Assembly (NCBI GenBank): GCA_033782935.1
Contig: JAWQEG010000261.1
Span: 62,001-126,000 of the forward strand
From: Petrolisthes cinctipes
Lineage: Eukaryota; Arthropoda; Malacostraca; Decapoda; Porcellanidae
Direction of reading: 5' to 3'
Length of the DNA: 64,000 nucleotides
The notes beneath the pieces were generated by a model that saw only the letters and a program-made list of their open reading frames with translations, had not been told where the DNA came from and ran no database searches. Every line of letters starts with the position of its first letter. Position 1 is the stretch's first letter. Below are positions 34,420-46,229 of this stretch, piece after piece. The translations under genes were made by a program, and so were the position numbers.

Positions 34420-34880
34420 CTGCAGCATTACACCTTCATGAAATAGAACAACTTGGTTACAGACCTGCTGACTCCCAGACAACCATGCTGACTAAAATAA
34501 TAGCTAGTTACCGTACAGACCTGCTGACTCTGACAAGCTGTACTGACTCTAAACCCACCGTGCTGACTCTGAGATCATCGTGTTGATTCCTAGACCACCT
34601 AGTTACAGGCTTGCTGACTCTAAAAACACTGGAGTGACTTTGAGAACACCGTGCTGACTAAATTAATACCTAGCTACAGGTCTACTGACTAAAATAATAC
34701 CTAGTTACAGGCCTAATGACTAAAATAATACCCTAATTAGGTACAGACCTACTGACTCTGCCTTGTCATGCTGACTCTCCCTAAACCTACTGACTAACTC
34801 TGCTGATTAAATGATATAGGCTATACCTATTAATATTTCCCTACACCGGCCTGCTGACTCCTACTGCACTTTGCTGACTC
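34420..34880. repeat. Degenerate CTGCTGACT-containing repeat
   Basis: The words GCTGACTC, CTACTGACT and ACCTAGTTACAGG recur irregularly. It lies directly upstream of the FTSJ1-like ATG and is probably an old minisatellite. Confidence 0.7.
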
Positions 34881-34908
34881 CTGAGTGGGTGCTGACCAGT
34901 ATAGTCAG

Positions 34909-35055
34909 ATGGGTCGTAGGTCCAAGGACAAGAGAGATGTTTATTATAGGTTGGTCAAGGAGGAAGGATGGACGGCCACCAGTACATTCAAATTATACTT
35001 ATACAAATCAACAAGCAATTTAATATATTCAAAGGTATGGAATTTTCACAATGAC

Positions 35056-35149
<94 letters not shown>

Positions 35150-35720
35150 TATTGATCTCTTCAAATGAATACATTGTTGACAATGCCACATATTGTTATT
35201 GTTATTATTTTTTGTTTAGTTTTTTATTGGTCTCTACAAAGTTTATAATAATCATATACTGTAGACCCTCATTATAAGATTTAGTATTAGTATTCTTTTA
35301 ACAGCGGCTCATTAAATCACTTAGGCTCCTTTGACACACAGTATCTTAGCAGTACTGTCCTTGGTAAATAATAAAGGTAAATGGAGGTGTTCACACACAG
35401 CAACAACTCTAAAAAAGGAGCACTGCTGACTTTACCACCAGCAGTGACAGCAAAGAGCAGTGCTGTTTGTGACAATAATATGTATGGAATGAAATTACAT
35501 CCTTCACACATAGCTTCAAGCAGGGCCGTTGCTGTGTGTCTGTAACGATGCTAATAACATGTTGGTGACGGGTTGATAAAAAGGGGACTAATTATCATTC
35601 CTTTCCACAAATGCAATACAGATAAACATTGGATGGTCTTATTGTGTAAAATGAAGAGTTGGATACAATAATTTATTTAGTGTATATCCAGGATATATAG
35701 TATAAGCGAAGAGATACACG

Positions 35721-35753
<33 letters not shown>

Positions 35754-35828
35754 TACAGATGTGACTCATGTTGTTGATCTGTGTGCTGCTCCTGGAAGCT
35801 AGAGTCAGGTGTTGTCACGTACACTGAG
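34909..35828 (+). pseudogene. FTSJ1: Decayed FTSJ1/TRM7 tRNA 2'-O-methyltransferase (exons 1 and 2)
   Basis: FTSJ1/TRM7 methylates the 2'-OH of anticodon-loop riboses in some tRNAs. Exon 1 (34909-35034) reads [20 protein letters not shown] then WTATSTFKL, the family N-terminus with the catalytic Lys context SKDKRDxYYR. It then shifts frame by a net +2, after which [11 protein letters not shown] matches the next block. Exon 2 (35759-35828) reads DVTHVVDLCAAPGS, TAG, SQVLSRTL; the SAM-binding DLCAAPGSWSQVLS is intact except that Trp is a stop. The intron between holds a (TTA)n tract, and downstream exons are absent or replaced by a minisatellite. The frameshift plus nonsense change make it a pseudogene. 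Retained intron structure argues for a duplicated gene piece, not a processed copy. Confidence 0.8.
35059..35150. repeat. (TTA)n microsatellite in the FTSJ1-like intron
   Basis: About 30 perfect trinucleotide units. Confidence 0.97.
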
Positions 35829-36415
35829 GTGAGTGTGTGTATGTGTGTGTGTGGAGTAGGGTAGTGTAGTGTTATGTGTGTATGTGTGTGTGTGGAGTAG
35901 GGTAGTGTAGTGTTATGTGTGTGTGTGGAGTAGGGTAGTGTAGTGTTATGTGTGTATGTGTGTGTGTGGAGTAGGGTAGTGTAGTGTTATGTGTGTATGT
36001 GTGTGTGTGGAGTAGGGTAGTGTAGTGTTATGTGTGTATGTGTGTGTGTGGAGTAGGGTAGTGTAGTGCTATGTGTGTATGTGTGTGTGTGGAGTAGGGT
36101 AGTGTAGTGTTATGTGTGTATGTGTGTGTGTGGAGTAGAGTAGTGTAGTGTTATGTGTGTATGTGTGTGTGTGGAGTAGGGTAGTGTAGTGTTATGTGTG
36201 TATATGTGTGTGGAGTAGGGTAGTGTAGTGTTATGTGTGTATATGTGTGTGGAGTAGAGTAGTGTAGTGTTATGTGTGTATGTGTGTGTGTGGAGTAGGG
36301 TAGTGTAGTGTTATGTGTGTATGTGTGTGTGTGGAGTAGGGTAGTGTAGTGTTATGTGTGTATGTGTGTGTGTGTGTGTGGGGTAGGGTAGTGTAGTGTT
36401 ATGTGTGTGTGTAGT
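35829..36415. repeat. 41-bp minisatellite starting at the FTSJ1-like exon 2 donor
   Basis: The unit GTGTGTATGTGTGTGTGTGG plus AGTAGGGTAGTGTAGTGTTAT repeats about 14 times with minor length variants. It begins immediately after the GTGAGT donor. Confidence 0.95.
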
Positions 36416-36419
36416 ACAG

Positions 36420-37150
36420 TGTAGTGGACGACTGCACTACACACACACACTATTGAACACATTATATAAGACTGCAACACACACACACACACAACACATT
36501 TTAATACAGTAAAAAGAAGGATAATGATATAAATAATGATGATATTATATAGTGTTTACCTGTAGTGTAATGCATTGTTTTGCATTGATGTTATGGGTGT
36601 AAATTATAACGTTATCAATGAATGTGTGTACAGTCGGCGGCAAAAGTGGTGTCACCTCACTCGGCACGTCTTCAAAGATAACATAAAGGTTAATCATGGC
36701 ATAAACACATTCACTATACAGAAATACGATATTCAGGGGGTAAATAAATATTATTCTCTGTTATTTCAGTTTTCGAGCCAATGAAGCTTATATTTCCATA
36801 CTTACTTCATGACTTGGCAGATGTAGCGACAGGACATTTGCCTCCCACTGTACAGTAAACCCTCATTATCAACCCCTGTGTGTGTGTGTATGTGTGTGTG
36901 TGTAATGTACAAAGAGGGTTTACAATACACACATTCATTACAAACAGTACAATACACACCCATAACAACAACAGTATAATACAAGGCATTACTGTAATAT
37001 TTACCAGTAGTGTGTTTATCTGTACAGTATTCCCTGGATATAACATTATTACATTTATCACTTGTATCATTATTAATTTAGTTTAGTGTATGTTTGTAAA
37101 GCAGATTTCAAATTTCCTTCATATTTTCATTGGTGAGTGTTTTTGCTTAA
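36420..37150. other. No gene recognised; CA/TG tracts
   Basis: Short TG and CA tracts (36878-36902 and others). At 36629, ACAGTCGGCGGCAAAAGTGG resembles one end of the MITE at 42212, but no matching second end was found here. Confidence 0.4.
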
Positions 37151-37154
37151 AGAA

Positions 37155-37155
37155 G

Positions 37156-37221
<66 letters not shown>

Positions 37222-37257
37222 GCAGTGTGACATTATTATTATTACCACCAGTGTGAA

Positions 37258-37318
<61 letters not shown>

Positions 37319-37358
37319 AATAGCAGTGTGACATTATTATTATCACCACCAGTGTGAA

Positions 37359-37395
<37 letters not shown>
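37155..37395. repeat. Three (TTA)n tracts in a higher-order repeat
   Basis: (TTA)n tracts are separated by copies of GCAGTGTGACATTATTATTA...CACCAGTGTGAATG, so a longer unit has duplicated around the trinucleotide runs. Confidence 0.9.
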
Positions 37396-37697
37396 ATTTC
37401 AGTAGGTTCACATATTTCGCGCCTATTTGGGCGACAGAGGAGCTCGCCTATTGGGAAAACTATAGAGACTTGCTGTAATTTCAACCACACTGTATTCAAC
37501 ATAGTGTCCACCTGTACCTACATACACACACACAGACACACACCTATCGGGCCTGTTTTCGCACTACGACGGTTGTATTGTCTATCTCCTTGTTTTACCT
37601 TTATCTCATTTCCATTTCAATACACACACACATCTGTATAAATATTTATAAATACAGGAGGGTATTGTATAAGATGAGAGATGTCGCCTTGTTCCCT

Positions 37698-37830
37698 CAC
37701 ACACACACACATACACACTCTCACACACACACATACACACTCTCACACACACACATACACACTCTCACACACACACATACACACTCACATACACACTCTC
37801 ACACACACACATACACACTCACACACGCAC
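37698..37830. repeat. CACACATACACACTCT minisatellite
   Basis: Units of about 26 bp (CTCACACACACACATACACA) repeat five to six times. Confidence 0.95.
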
Positions 37831-37904
37831 ACATTCTGAATATATTGGAGCCTTTTGTACGTGTACCTCTCATTGCCATCTCATCATTTCATTGTGGCCA
37901 CTGA

Positions 37905-38580
37905 CCATTGGTGGCAGTGTTCACAGAAACTGTTGAATAATAAACGTTCGTCTGCCAGTGGATTTTCTTCTCGTCATAGACAATCTCGCCAGAGAGATTC
38001 CTTCCATCCTAATTCAAGTCTGGCTGTAGATGTGATGATTGATTGATTGATTCATGAGTTTGACGGCGACGAAACAGTTAAGATCATATGCCGTGTGGAA
38101 GTGACGATCTTTTCACCCCGGCTGTATATCATAACACACCCGTAACTCTTTCCACCAGCACACAGATCTTCCTCTTCTCTATAGGTTGGTGCTACAAAAA
38201 GGGCAGGTGTCACCGTGTACTCACGGTATATAGACTATAAAGTCTAGTCTATACATCGTGGGTGTACTAGTGTTAGTGCAATGTTATCCCTAGACCGATG
38301 CCTGGGGAGCCATCTGGTGGCGGGACAGTGCACATCCTTTGGTGCAAAATGACTCACTCATGCCTAGAGTGGGTCTGTGTGTTCATTATGTTAGCCTTGT
38401 GTGCTCACCAATATTACCCCTGAATGTGTGTTAGTGAACTATATCTAATCCTAAGTCACGAGTCTCAGAATGGCTACTGGATACTATCTTTCAGAATCCT
38501 TTTATAGTTTTGTCATGTTTATTTATTCACGGACGAAAATATACTACAGCATTTCCCGATAATAATGAGTACTTTTATGC
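37905..38580. other. No gene recognised; possible second tetranucleotide-tailed repeat
   Basis: At 38034-38110 a GATTGATTGATTGATTCATGAG tract is followed by a GACGGCGACGAAACAG motif, reminiscent of the SINE-like repeat but diverged. Nothing else was recognised. Confidence 0.35.
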
Positions 38581-38586
38581 ATTGAT

Positions 38587-38785
38587 TTGATTTATTTATA
38601 TTAGGCGCCGAAACAGCGAGGTCATATAGCGCCAGGAGAATGTGATAGAAAAGTGAGACAGCAAGCAGGAAGGAAATAGAAAGAAGAGAGGGAAAGTTGA
38701 AAAACTAAAGGGGAGTGACTGGGGCCGAAGGGACGCCCAAACCCTTAAAGTATTGCCCACATCACTACAGGCAATACCCCATTAC
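38587..38785 (-). repeat. SINE-like repeat with (AATC)n tail
   Basis: Minus-oriented copy, from TTAGGCGCCGAAACAGCGAG to GTATTGCCCACATCACTAC. Confidence 0.8.
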
Positions 38786-38939
38786 GGGCTACTTTTTGGG
38801 ACATTTGGTATGATGGCCATGGTGATTACCTCCACAAAGTCACCACTCTCATACACATTTACATTTTCCACCAAGTATGAAAAGAAATATTAGCAAAGAT
38901 TATGCTAAAAAGAAAATATTTGAGGATGAAAGAAGACCT

Positions 38940-39170
38940 TGTAGGACGAGGGTGAATAAAGGTCATAGAGGGAAGGGACAGCAAGTACGAAGGAGGTCTA
39001 TAGAAGGAAAGGAGGAACAGTTGGAGAATTAAAAGGTAGTGGTAGGACGAGGGTGAATAAAGGTCATAGAGGGAAGGGACAGCAAGTACGAAGGAGATCT
39101 ATAGAAGGACAGGAGGAACAGTTGGAGAATTAAAAGGTAGTGGTTGGGCGAAGGGGCACCAAAACCCGCA
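38940..39170. repeat. Tandem duplication of about 101 bp derived from the SINE-like repeat
   Basis: GTAGGACGAGGGTGAATAAA...GGAGAATTAAAAGGTAGTG occurs twice in a row (about 38942-39042 and 39043-39143). The end GGGCGAAGGGGCACCAAAACC belongs to the SINE-like family. Confidence 0.8.
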
Positions 39171-39792
39171 CTGGTAAATGATAAAAAGAAAAGTCGTCAT
39201 TAATTTATATATAGATAATATTATTATTGTCTCCGCCTCCTCCCCCTTCCCCCATAAAAAAGTAATCACAATTTTATACATTCTCAATTCCCCCAAACCA
39301 CCACAACATTTGCCGCTTTCATTTTTTCCTAAAATAATAATATTAGTAAACCACATCATATCAACCCTCCATAATATTTACTTTTAAGGAATAATAATAA
39401 TATACATCTAGTGTACCTGATAACCAGGTTTCTGTAGCAGTCCACAGGTGTTGTATGTACTACGTCAGCCTTACCTAAACATCCACGTCGTCATTTTCCT
39501 GTTATACAACGAGTACCTTTTACTCTTTGTGAGAGGCGAATATCTATTATTATTATTCCTGTCTAACCTGTACATTTCTATAATGGCTGATTGTTTGGTG
39601 TTGTGTATACAGAACACACACATTTTTCATTTTCTTATGGGTATCATTATTTTGAACTGAAATGGTCTTCCACATCCTTTCAAACTTCTTCATGAAAAAG
39701 GGTATCTAAATATACGAATTGAATTTTAATTTTGGAAGAAACTATTTTTCAAAGCCCCCTTAATTGAAGAAGAGGACACTATAATAGTAGTA

Positions 39793-39936
<144 letters not shown>

Positions 39937-41483
39937 CTATGCGTCGCAAAGCAAAATTAAAAGCATCGTCGGTATCGGCACGCAGGCAGGAAGGTACAGC
40001 TCCTGACAGACCAAACGACAACACCCCATCCACCAGCAACTTGGTTTGGGCCTCGTCCAATCTGGCAACAGTCTTCTGTATAATAAGGATTAAAATTTTG
40101 TGTGAGTTTGTGCGTGTTAAAACATCCGATCAAAGCTGAACAATGAAATATATATAAAGTATTGTACGGTTAGCCACAGGAATTATTACACAGGCTATCT
40201 GGAAAGAAAGGTAATTATTCTTGAAGTATTGCAATGAATAGCCTACCAAGTGACTCGGTGATTGTAAAGCAACCAACCAACCTAATAATAATGTTGTACA
40301 ACAGTTTTGTAGTCTTACATTTTCAATATGTGGTAAACACTCGAAAACAACAGTGTGTGCAAATACTACATATATAAGGTGAAGTCTGTAACCAATACCA
40401 TAGAATAGGTCCTGTCACTTGTATTTCTCATGACACAGGTGTGCTCTACTTTAGCTGTTATACAATGGAGGTGACAAGTAGCACATTGTCCACTATCCAC
40501 TACGACAGTTGTTATTTCATGAAGTGTGAAAACATTACATGTTAAAATATGAGACAACAGATAGCAGAGAAGATAGATGTTTAACCGTATATTTATTAAG
40601 CAAAGTTAGATAAATAGTTGGATGGACGAGTAGATGGTAGATAAGTTACAAAATAAGTTAATAAATGGAGGGACAGAATGGTTAAGGAATCAAACATTAT
40701 ATAAGGCTAAGTTATGTATGTGTGTTTTGTCCCCTCTAGTTATGAGTGTTTTGAGATAGAGGTAAAAATCTACAAAGAAACTGGGCATGTAACCAGAACA
40801 GGTAATGAGTATAAATAAAAAGTGTTTTTGTCATGGGCAAATAAAAACAAATACTGATTGCCACGACCATAGAATTCTCGTCTTCCCATTTTATGGAAAT
40901 GTTCTTGTTGTTGTTCCAATACTGGAGAAAGTATGGAGACAATATTTAAGTATGATAACACGGTAATAGAATAAATAATCAAATAAACAAATAATTCATC
41001 AGAAATTGCCCACCAAGCAACTTAGGTATTGTATATACCATTCCTTACAAGCAATGTAATAAATTATATCGAAAAATATGGATACCAGAATAACACAACA
41101 TATGTATAGTGTAAGGACAGAACAGTCAAATAGCGGATAATTCCAATACAATGCCACTGACTGCATTGGTGCCAAAATTATAGCTGGAACTAAAAGTCTC
41201 CTTAAAAGGAGTGTAATTGAATCCCGTTAATCTCTTAATATTGAGAAGAATCTAAGCAGGAACTATGGATCATTCAGGTGTGATAAATTGTAAACAAATT
41301 TGATTTTACAGATTTTCTCACCATGCGAAACCTTGCCTATAGTTCTGTAGATATAAGTCTGGTTAATCAGGAATGTTGAATGATAAATCAGGTGTCTTTG
41401 TTCACGTGATACATGATGACTCTCCCCTCTTTGAGTGTAAATAAACTTTCAATCCTCATGTCTTTGTATTACCATTAACATAG

Positions 41484-41486
<3 letters not shown>

Positions 41487-41578
<92 letters not shown>
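41487..41578. repeat. (AT)n microsatellite, right arm
   Basis: About 46 units; counterpart of 20689-20722. Confidence 0.97.
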
Positions 41579-41580
<2 letters not shown>

Positions 41581-42211
41581 TCAAGACGTAGAGCTTACTC
41601 ATTGCTCCAACCTATCTCTGCCACGTCAACCAAAGTCCCACCGCTAGATGGCACCTGGTAGGCCTACACCATTTATCATATATACTGGACACTTGCACAC
41701 CTTTCCTCACTCACGTAACAACAACAACTTCGGAAAGAGAGCTCATACCTAGAGTCAGGCTTAATTAAGGAGAGATTCTTTTGTTAGTGAATTGGAAGGT
41801 CTTTGATTCCACCAAACTATGCCACTGAGGGCGTCTGTTATCTGGTATAGTTAGAATGAATCAGTAGCCTCCCTATTTACCAACAAGAGATTTAAGAGGT
41901 GGAGAAAAAGGGGTCAGCCAGCCAACGAGTGAGGTAAGGGCCACGATGAGTTGATAACGTCAGCTGAACCACACTTGTCCCTACGACCCTGTGCCTCAGC
42001 TTGACTTCCTTGCATTATTTATTTTCTCTATATTCATCGTACAATTCATTCCACATGTATTATCGGTATTTTTTCACAGCGTTAAAAGTGAAAGTAAATT
42101 AAGTAGTATATAGACAAGTCAATAAATATACCACATGCAGCAACATATAGACAGTAGTCACGAAACAAATAAATGTTCTTCTCATGTCCTCTACTAGTCA
42201 AACTGTATGTA

Positions 42212-42374
42212 CAGTCGGCGGCATAAGTCCTGTCGCCTCACTTGCTTCACCGAGGCACTCGATGTTCATAGACTCGAGATTAGTAGGTGTAGAAAACGTG
42301 CGTATTTCTCGAGAACTTGAACACTGCATGTCTCGGTGAAGCAGTTTAGGCGACAGGACTTCTGCCGCAGACTG
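42212..42374. mobile_element. Right-arm-specific TA-flanked MITE
   Basis: The termini CAGTCGGCGGCATAAGTCCT and AGGACTTCTGCCGCAGACTG are flanked by TA. The left arm reads straight through this site (ACTGTAAGTACACTCG), so insertion followed duplication. Its right TA is shared with the adjoining MITE. Confidence 0.85.
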
Positions 42375-42376
42375 TA

Positions 42377-42732
42377 CACTCGTGATACATAATTTCTGAC
42401 CAGAGTGTGAGGAGAAGAAAGCCTGGTATTGCTCATTTACCCACCCAGTGCATAATATAGAGTCTGAGTTCGAATGCAGAGTATGTGTCTTGCCTCCCTT
42501 TCACATATAGAGGCTGAGTTCGAATGCAGAGTATGTGTGGTGCCTGCCTTTCACATATATAGGCTGAGTTCGAATGCAGAGTATGTGTGGTGCCTGCCTT
42601 TCACATATATAGGCTGAGTTCGAATGCAGAGTATGTGTGGTGCCTCCCTTTCACATATATAGGCTGAGTTCGAATGCAGAGTATGTGTGGTGCCTCCCTT
42701 TGTCTCTGGTCAAGGATTACGTATCACGAGTG
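42377..42732. mobile_element. TA-flanked MITE with five internal 50-bp repeats (right)
   Basis: The termini CACTCGTGATACATAATT and ATTACGTATCACGAGTG are flanked by TA. The 50-bp unit (GGCTGAGTTCGAATGCAGAG...) is present five times, against two in the left copy (19983-20189). Confidence 0.85.
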
Positions 42733-42819
42733 TACTTAGCTTTATCAGTCTCATCTTTTCACCTCTACAAGATTTACCTTTCTAATTAATTATCTTGTTA
42801 GTAGTATTCAACATTTAGC

Positions 42820-43560
42820 AAAAAAATTATATCTTATCTATTGCTAAATCAACACCTACATGCTTTATCTCAGATACATTGTTTTTTTACATTTTTTTCT
42901 TCCTGAATTAAGGATGTCTCCATGTAAAGCATTAAAATCTCTCTCATACTTGTCAGCTGTACACTCGCAATCCACAATATGTAACCAGGCTTGCTTCGAA
43001 TAGCCTGATCGTGATTTAAACGAGTTCAAGCAAATATGAAACAAGATAAGCGTTGTAATTGGTTCACTAGTATGTCAAATGATTCGAAACTTCAACAAGA
43101 CCTGGATACAAATTTTGGATTGCGAGTGTACATACCTTAGAAAGTCTACTTCAGCTATTGAAAATCCTGATTTGCTTACACTTTTACAAAACCGTAACCC
43201 ATCTCCAAGCTGATCATCAAAATCATCAACCGTATCATTCATTAATTTATTACCAATATCCAGTTCTTTAAAACCAAGTCTAGTTACATACAATTCCACT
43301 GCCAAGTCCCTATCACTAGATGATTTGCTTTGACGTTCATAGTCCTCAGTTCGTAGTATTGGACATACAGTCAATATTTCCATTAGTGGTATTACATTTA
43401 TTTGCAAGAAGTGATACATACTTTCCCAGCAACAATATTTTAGGTGAAATATAAAAGTTCAAAAGATTGGGACGGTTATACATGTCATTTATTTGTCTAG
43501 TGAACCCAAGCATATGTTCCAGACACTCCTGATTTAGTCTTCTAATGGGAATATATTCAT
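42820..43560 (-). pseudogene. P-element transposase relic, right copy
   Basis: Same broken frames as 19019-19880: the 114-codon piece 43419-43075 ends in AEVDFLRYVHSQSK and is cut by the MITE at 42962-43128. The upstream piece carries LNQECLEH. Shared breaks show it was dead before the duplication. Confidence 0.65.
42962..43128. mobile_element. TA-flanked MITE (CACTCGCAATCC ends), right
   Basis: Mirror of 19445-19611 with TA flanks at 42960-42961 and 43129-43130. Confidence 0.85.
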
Positions 43561-43719
43561 GATTGAAAGATTTTTTAATTATGCTTCTCGTGCAACCTTA
43601 TAAGTGACTGAGAAGAGAGAATAACTCATTTATGGAACTTGTATAAACCCCAGCATCATTTTAGTTATCTTATGCAACACTTAGTTGTTAATCTGTGCTA
43701 TCCTGTAGAGTGTATAGCC

Positions 43720-43910
43720 TGTAGTGATGTGGGCAATACTATAAGGGTTTTGGCGCCCTATCGGCCACAGCATTCCCTTTCAGTTCTTCAACTTTCTCTC
43801 TTTTCTTCCTATTTCATTCCTGCTTGCGGTCTCACCTCTCTATCACCTTTTTCTGGCGCTATATGACCTCGCTGTTGCGGGGTCTAATATCAATCAATCA
43901 ATCATCTGTG
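43720..43910 (+). repeat. SINE-like repeat with (AATC)n tail
   Basis: Plus-oriented counterpart of 18668-18865. The tail TATCAATCAATCAATCATC is visible at its 3' end. Confidence 0.8.
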
Positions 43911-44985
43911 CTAATTCCTAATGTATTAAGAGATTAATTCTCCCCGAACCTATGTGAAGATCTCATTTGGCTGAACCATTCGTCAGAAAGACATAAATTC
44001 AGTTGTTTCCTCACAGTTTACAGTTCTCATCAGGCTCCTTTTCCAAGATACTTAATTAAGTGAATATGAACATGAACTAGAAAGTAATTGGGCTGCATAC
44101 TTAACCATTTGTCTTTACTGACCGTAAATATTTAGGAGCACTTCATTTTAATTTGTAAGTTAAACCGTACTCTGTCTTATTTGCTGTCATCATTTCCCGA
44201 ATACAGGAGTCAGACAAAATTACCATAACTTAATTCATAACCCAAATGAAAATAATATTTTAAATTATTTTCATTAAAAGTGTGAAACATGTTATAAAAC
44301 TTGTGGCTGTGAAAAGATGAAAATTATGAAACGAAGTAACAAGTACTGTAGAATACATATCTCTAATTGTCTGTTTATAGGAACATAAGGCTATATTCTT
44401 AATTTACTTTCACTTTAAATAATGGAAAACAATACAGATAATATCTCTTTAATATGTAAATTGTACGATAAATATAGATAAAAAAAAAAAAAAAATGCAA
44501 ATAAGTCTAGCTGAGGCACAGAGTCGTAAGGACCAGTGTGGTTCATCTGACGTCAACTCAGCGCGGCCTGTATCTCACTTAATCACTCGTTGGCTGGCCG
44601 ATCTCTCTATCTGGACCTTGTTATGGCCCTTCAATAATATGGTGAGCTGTAGGGTGCTGGCAGATGGAGTGATAATCCCGCCCGCTAGATTGCCAAATAT
44701 GACATACTCAAACCACAAGACGCTGGCTCATTTTTAAGGTATTTACAACTTCTAAATCAATTTGAATAACTGAGTGTATACTTACTTCTCTAATATGGCT
44801 ATATAGTGTTTTAAATTAATCGGTTATTTCTCTTAATAGCAATGATTATTTTATAAATATTACAACATTTGTCCTCAGATGTCTGTACACTATGTGTGGG
44901 TACATGTTAAACAGTAATATATGATTAATGAGTGATCATTTGAAGTTAACTCACAGGTCATACATACTTCTCTTCTGGCCAGTCA

Positions 44986-45099
44986 TTCATAATAAAACAT
45001 AGAGTGTTGAGATAGAAGGTTCTCGTCAAATTTGAATAATTCATCAAACTGCATTGCCTTATTATATAAAAAAAGTTACACAATATATAACTCTCTTCT

Positions 45100-45138
<39 letters not shown>

Positions 45139-45862
45139 ATTGGGTGGTGTGTTGAGGTAAGTCAAGGTCTGTTATTCATACTGGATCTAATCCGATAATT
45201 ATAATTGACCCAGTATGAGGTTTGGTGCAGGGTGGGGAAGGAGAGGCCAACGTCACTGTTCACCTAGCAGAGAGTAGGTGGTACCCGGCTGTAACATCAC
45301 GTTGGCTGGGGAAAGTTGTGATGACTTCCTATCTTTATGGCCATGTGTCATTGTCCGTCCCTATAAGTATAATAAGTGTATCCACATTGCCTACACACAT
45401 TTTCCAGCCCATGCTGGGCTGAGACCCGACTCTGTTCCTTTACAAGAGAGTCTTCCTCTCATCCACTTAAGCCCTTGCATCTGTCCCCACTTTCCCACTC
45501 CAGCTGAACAACTTTTATTAGATTACTTTTATTTTCAATGCCACGTGGCCATTTCCTATATTCATCGTTACCCATAAATTTCTAACAAATTTACTATTGA
45601 ACATTTCTTAAGATATTAATAACATTATGCAACCCTTCGGAAATATTTGAATTCTATCTAAAAATCGAATATGTTTGTACTATACTCTAGTAAAACATGC
45701 CTATTATTATATAGACGTTTTTCATTACTTTTCCAAATTTCGCAATTTCGTTATATCACGGTAGAATAGCACCAGAAAAAACTACTGCCTTCATATCCTA
45801 ATTATTTTCAGAAATTTGCATTTACACTGCTAGGAAAGAGTATTTATGTTAGAGCAAACAAA
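44986..45862. other. Right-arm-only segment of about 880 bp
   Basis: The left arm joins CTGGCCAGTCA directly to AAGTAAACACAAT, while the right arm has this extra segment. It contains a (GA)n tract (45101-45136) and a 66-codon frame (45222-45422) reading GGEGEANVTVHLAESRWYPA. No inverted ends or tail define a transposon, so insertion here and deletion in the left arm are equally possible. Confidence 0.6.
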
Positions 45863-46079
45863 AGTAAACACAATATTATGGCTAAATCTACGTTGTTCTT
45901 CAAAAGTTGTTTTTGTACTAGTGTTAAAACAAACAAATTAAATCTGTTATATTATTCTCAAATTTTGGAATCAAGTTGTTTAAAAAAAAAACTTAAATAC
46001 GATAATCATAATTTTTTTAAACTTTATGATCAGGTTATATTAGAATAATGGAGCACTATTTAACGTTATTGTACTGTAC

Positions 46080-46225
46080 CTTTCAGTTCAACCCAGGGAT
46101 AGAAGAAGTAGCCAGAGAAGAAAAAGATACCGATGGAGAGATGAGATTAAAACGATCACAGAAGTGGGCTGGAGTAGACTAACAGCAGACAGAGAGGTGA
46201 AGTGTCTTGGGAAAGGCCACCCTGC
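46080..46225 (+). pseudogene. Non-LTR RT C-terminal fragment (right arm)
   Basis: Mirror copy of 17227-17390: SSQRRKRYRWRDEIKTITEV and GWSRLTADREVKCLGKGHP. Confidence 0.6.
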
Positions 46226-46229
46226 AGTG

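Larger units (their letters stand above)
29746..39394. other. Unique spacer of palindrome 1
   Basis: This interval has no counterpart in inverted orientation. It holds a YqaJ relic, a non-LTR RT, the FTSJ1 relic, several minisatellites, one MITE and one SINE-like repeat. Confidence 0.8.
41900..44600. mobile_element. P-element-like transposon relic with long inverted repeats (right)
   Basis: Mirror copy of 17988-20494. The ends carry CAGCCAACGAGTGAGG and the inverted CACTCGTTGGCTGGCC, with inward similarity over GAACCACACTTGTCC and CTGTGCCTCAGC. The transposase relic inside runs on the minus strand. Confidence 0.6.

Noticed and set aside
37354..37641. Frame starting in (TTA)n and reading HISRLFGRQRSSPIG
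   Set aside because: No family resemblance; it begins inside a microsatellite and has no splice context.
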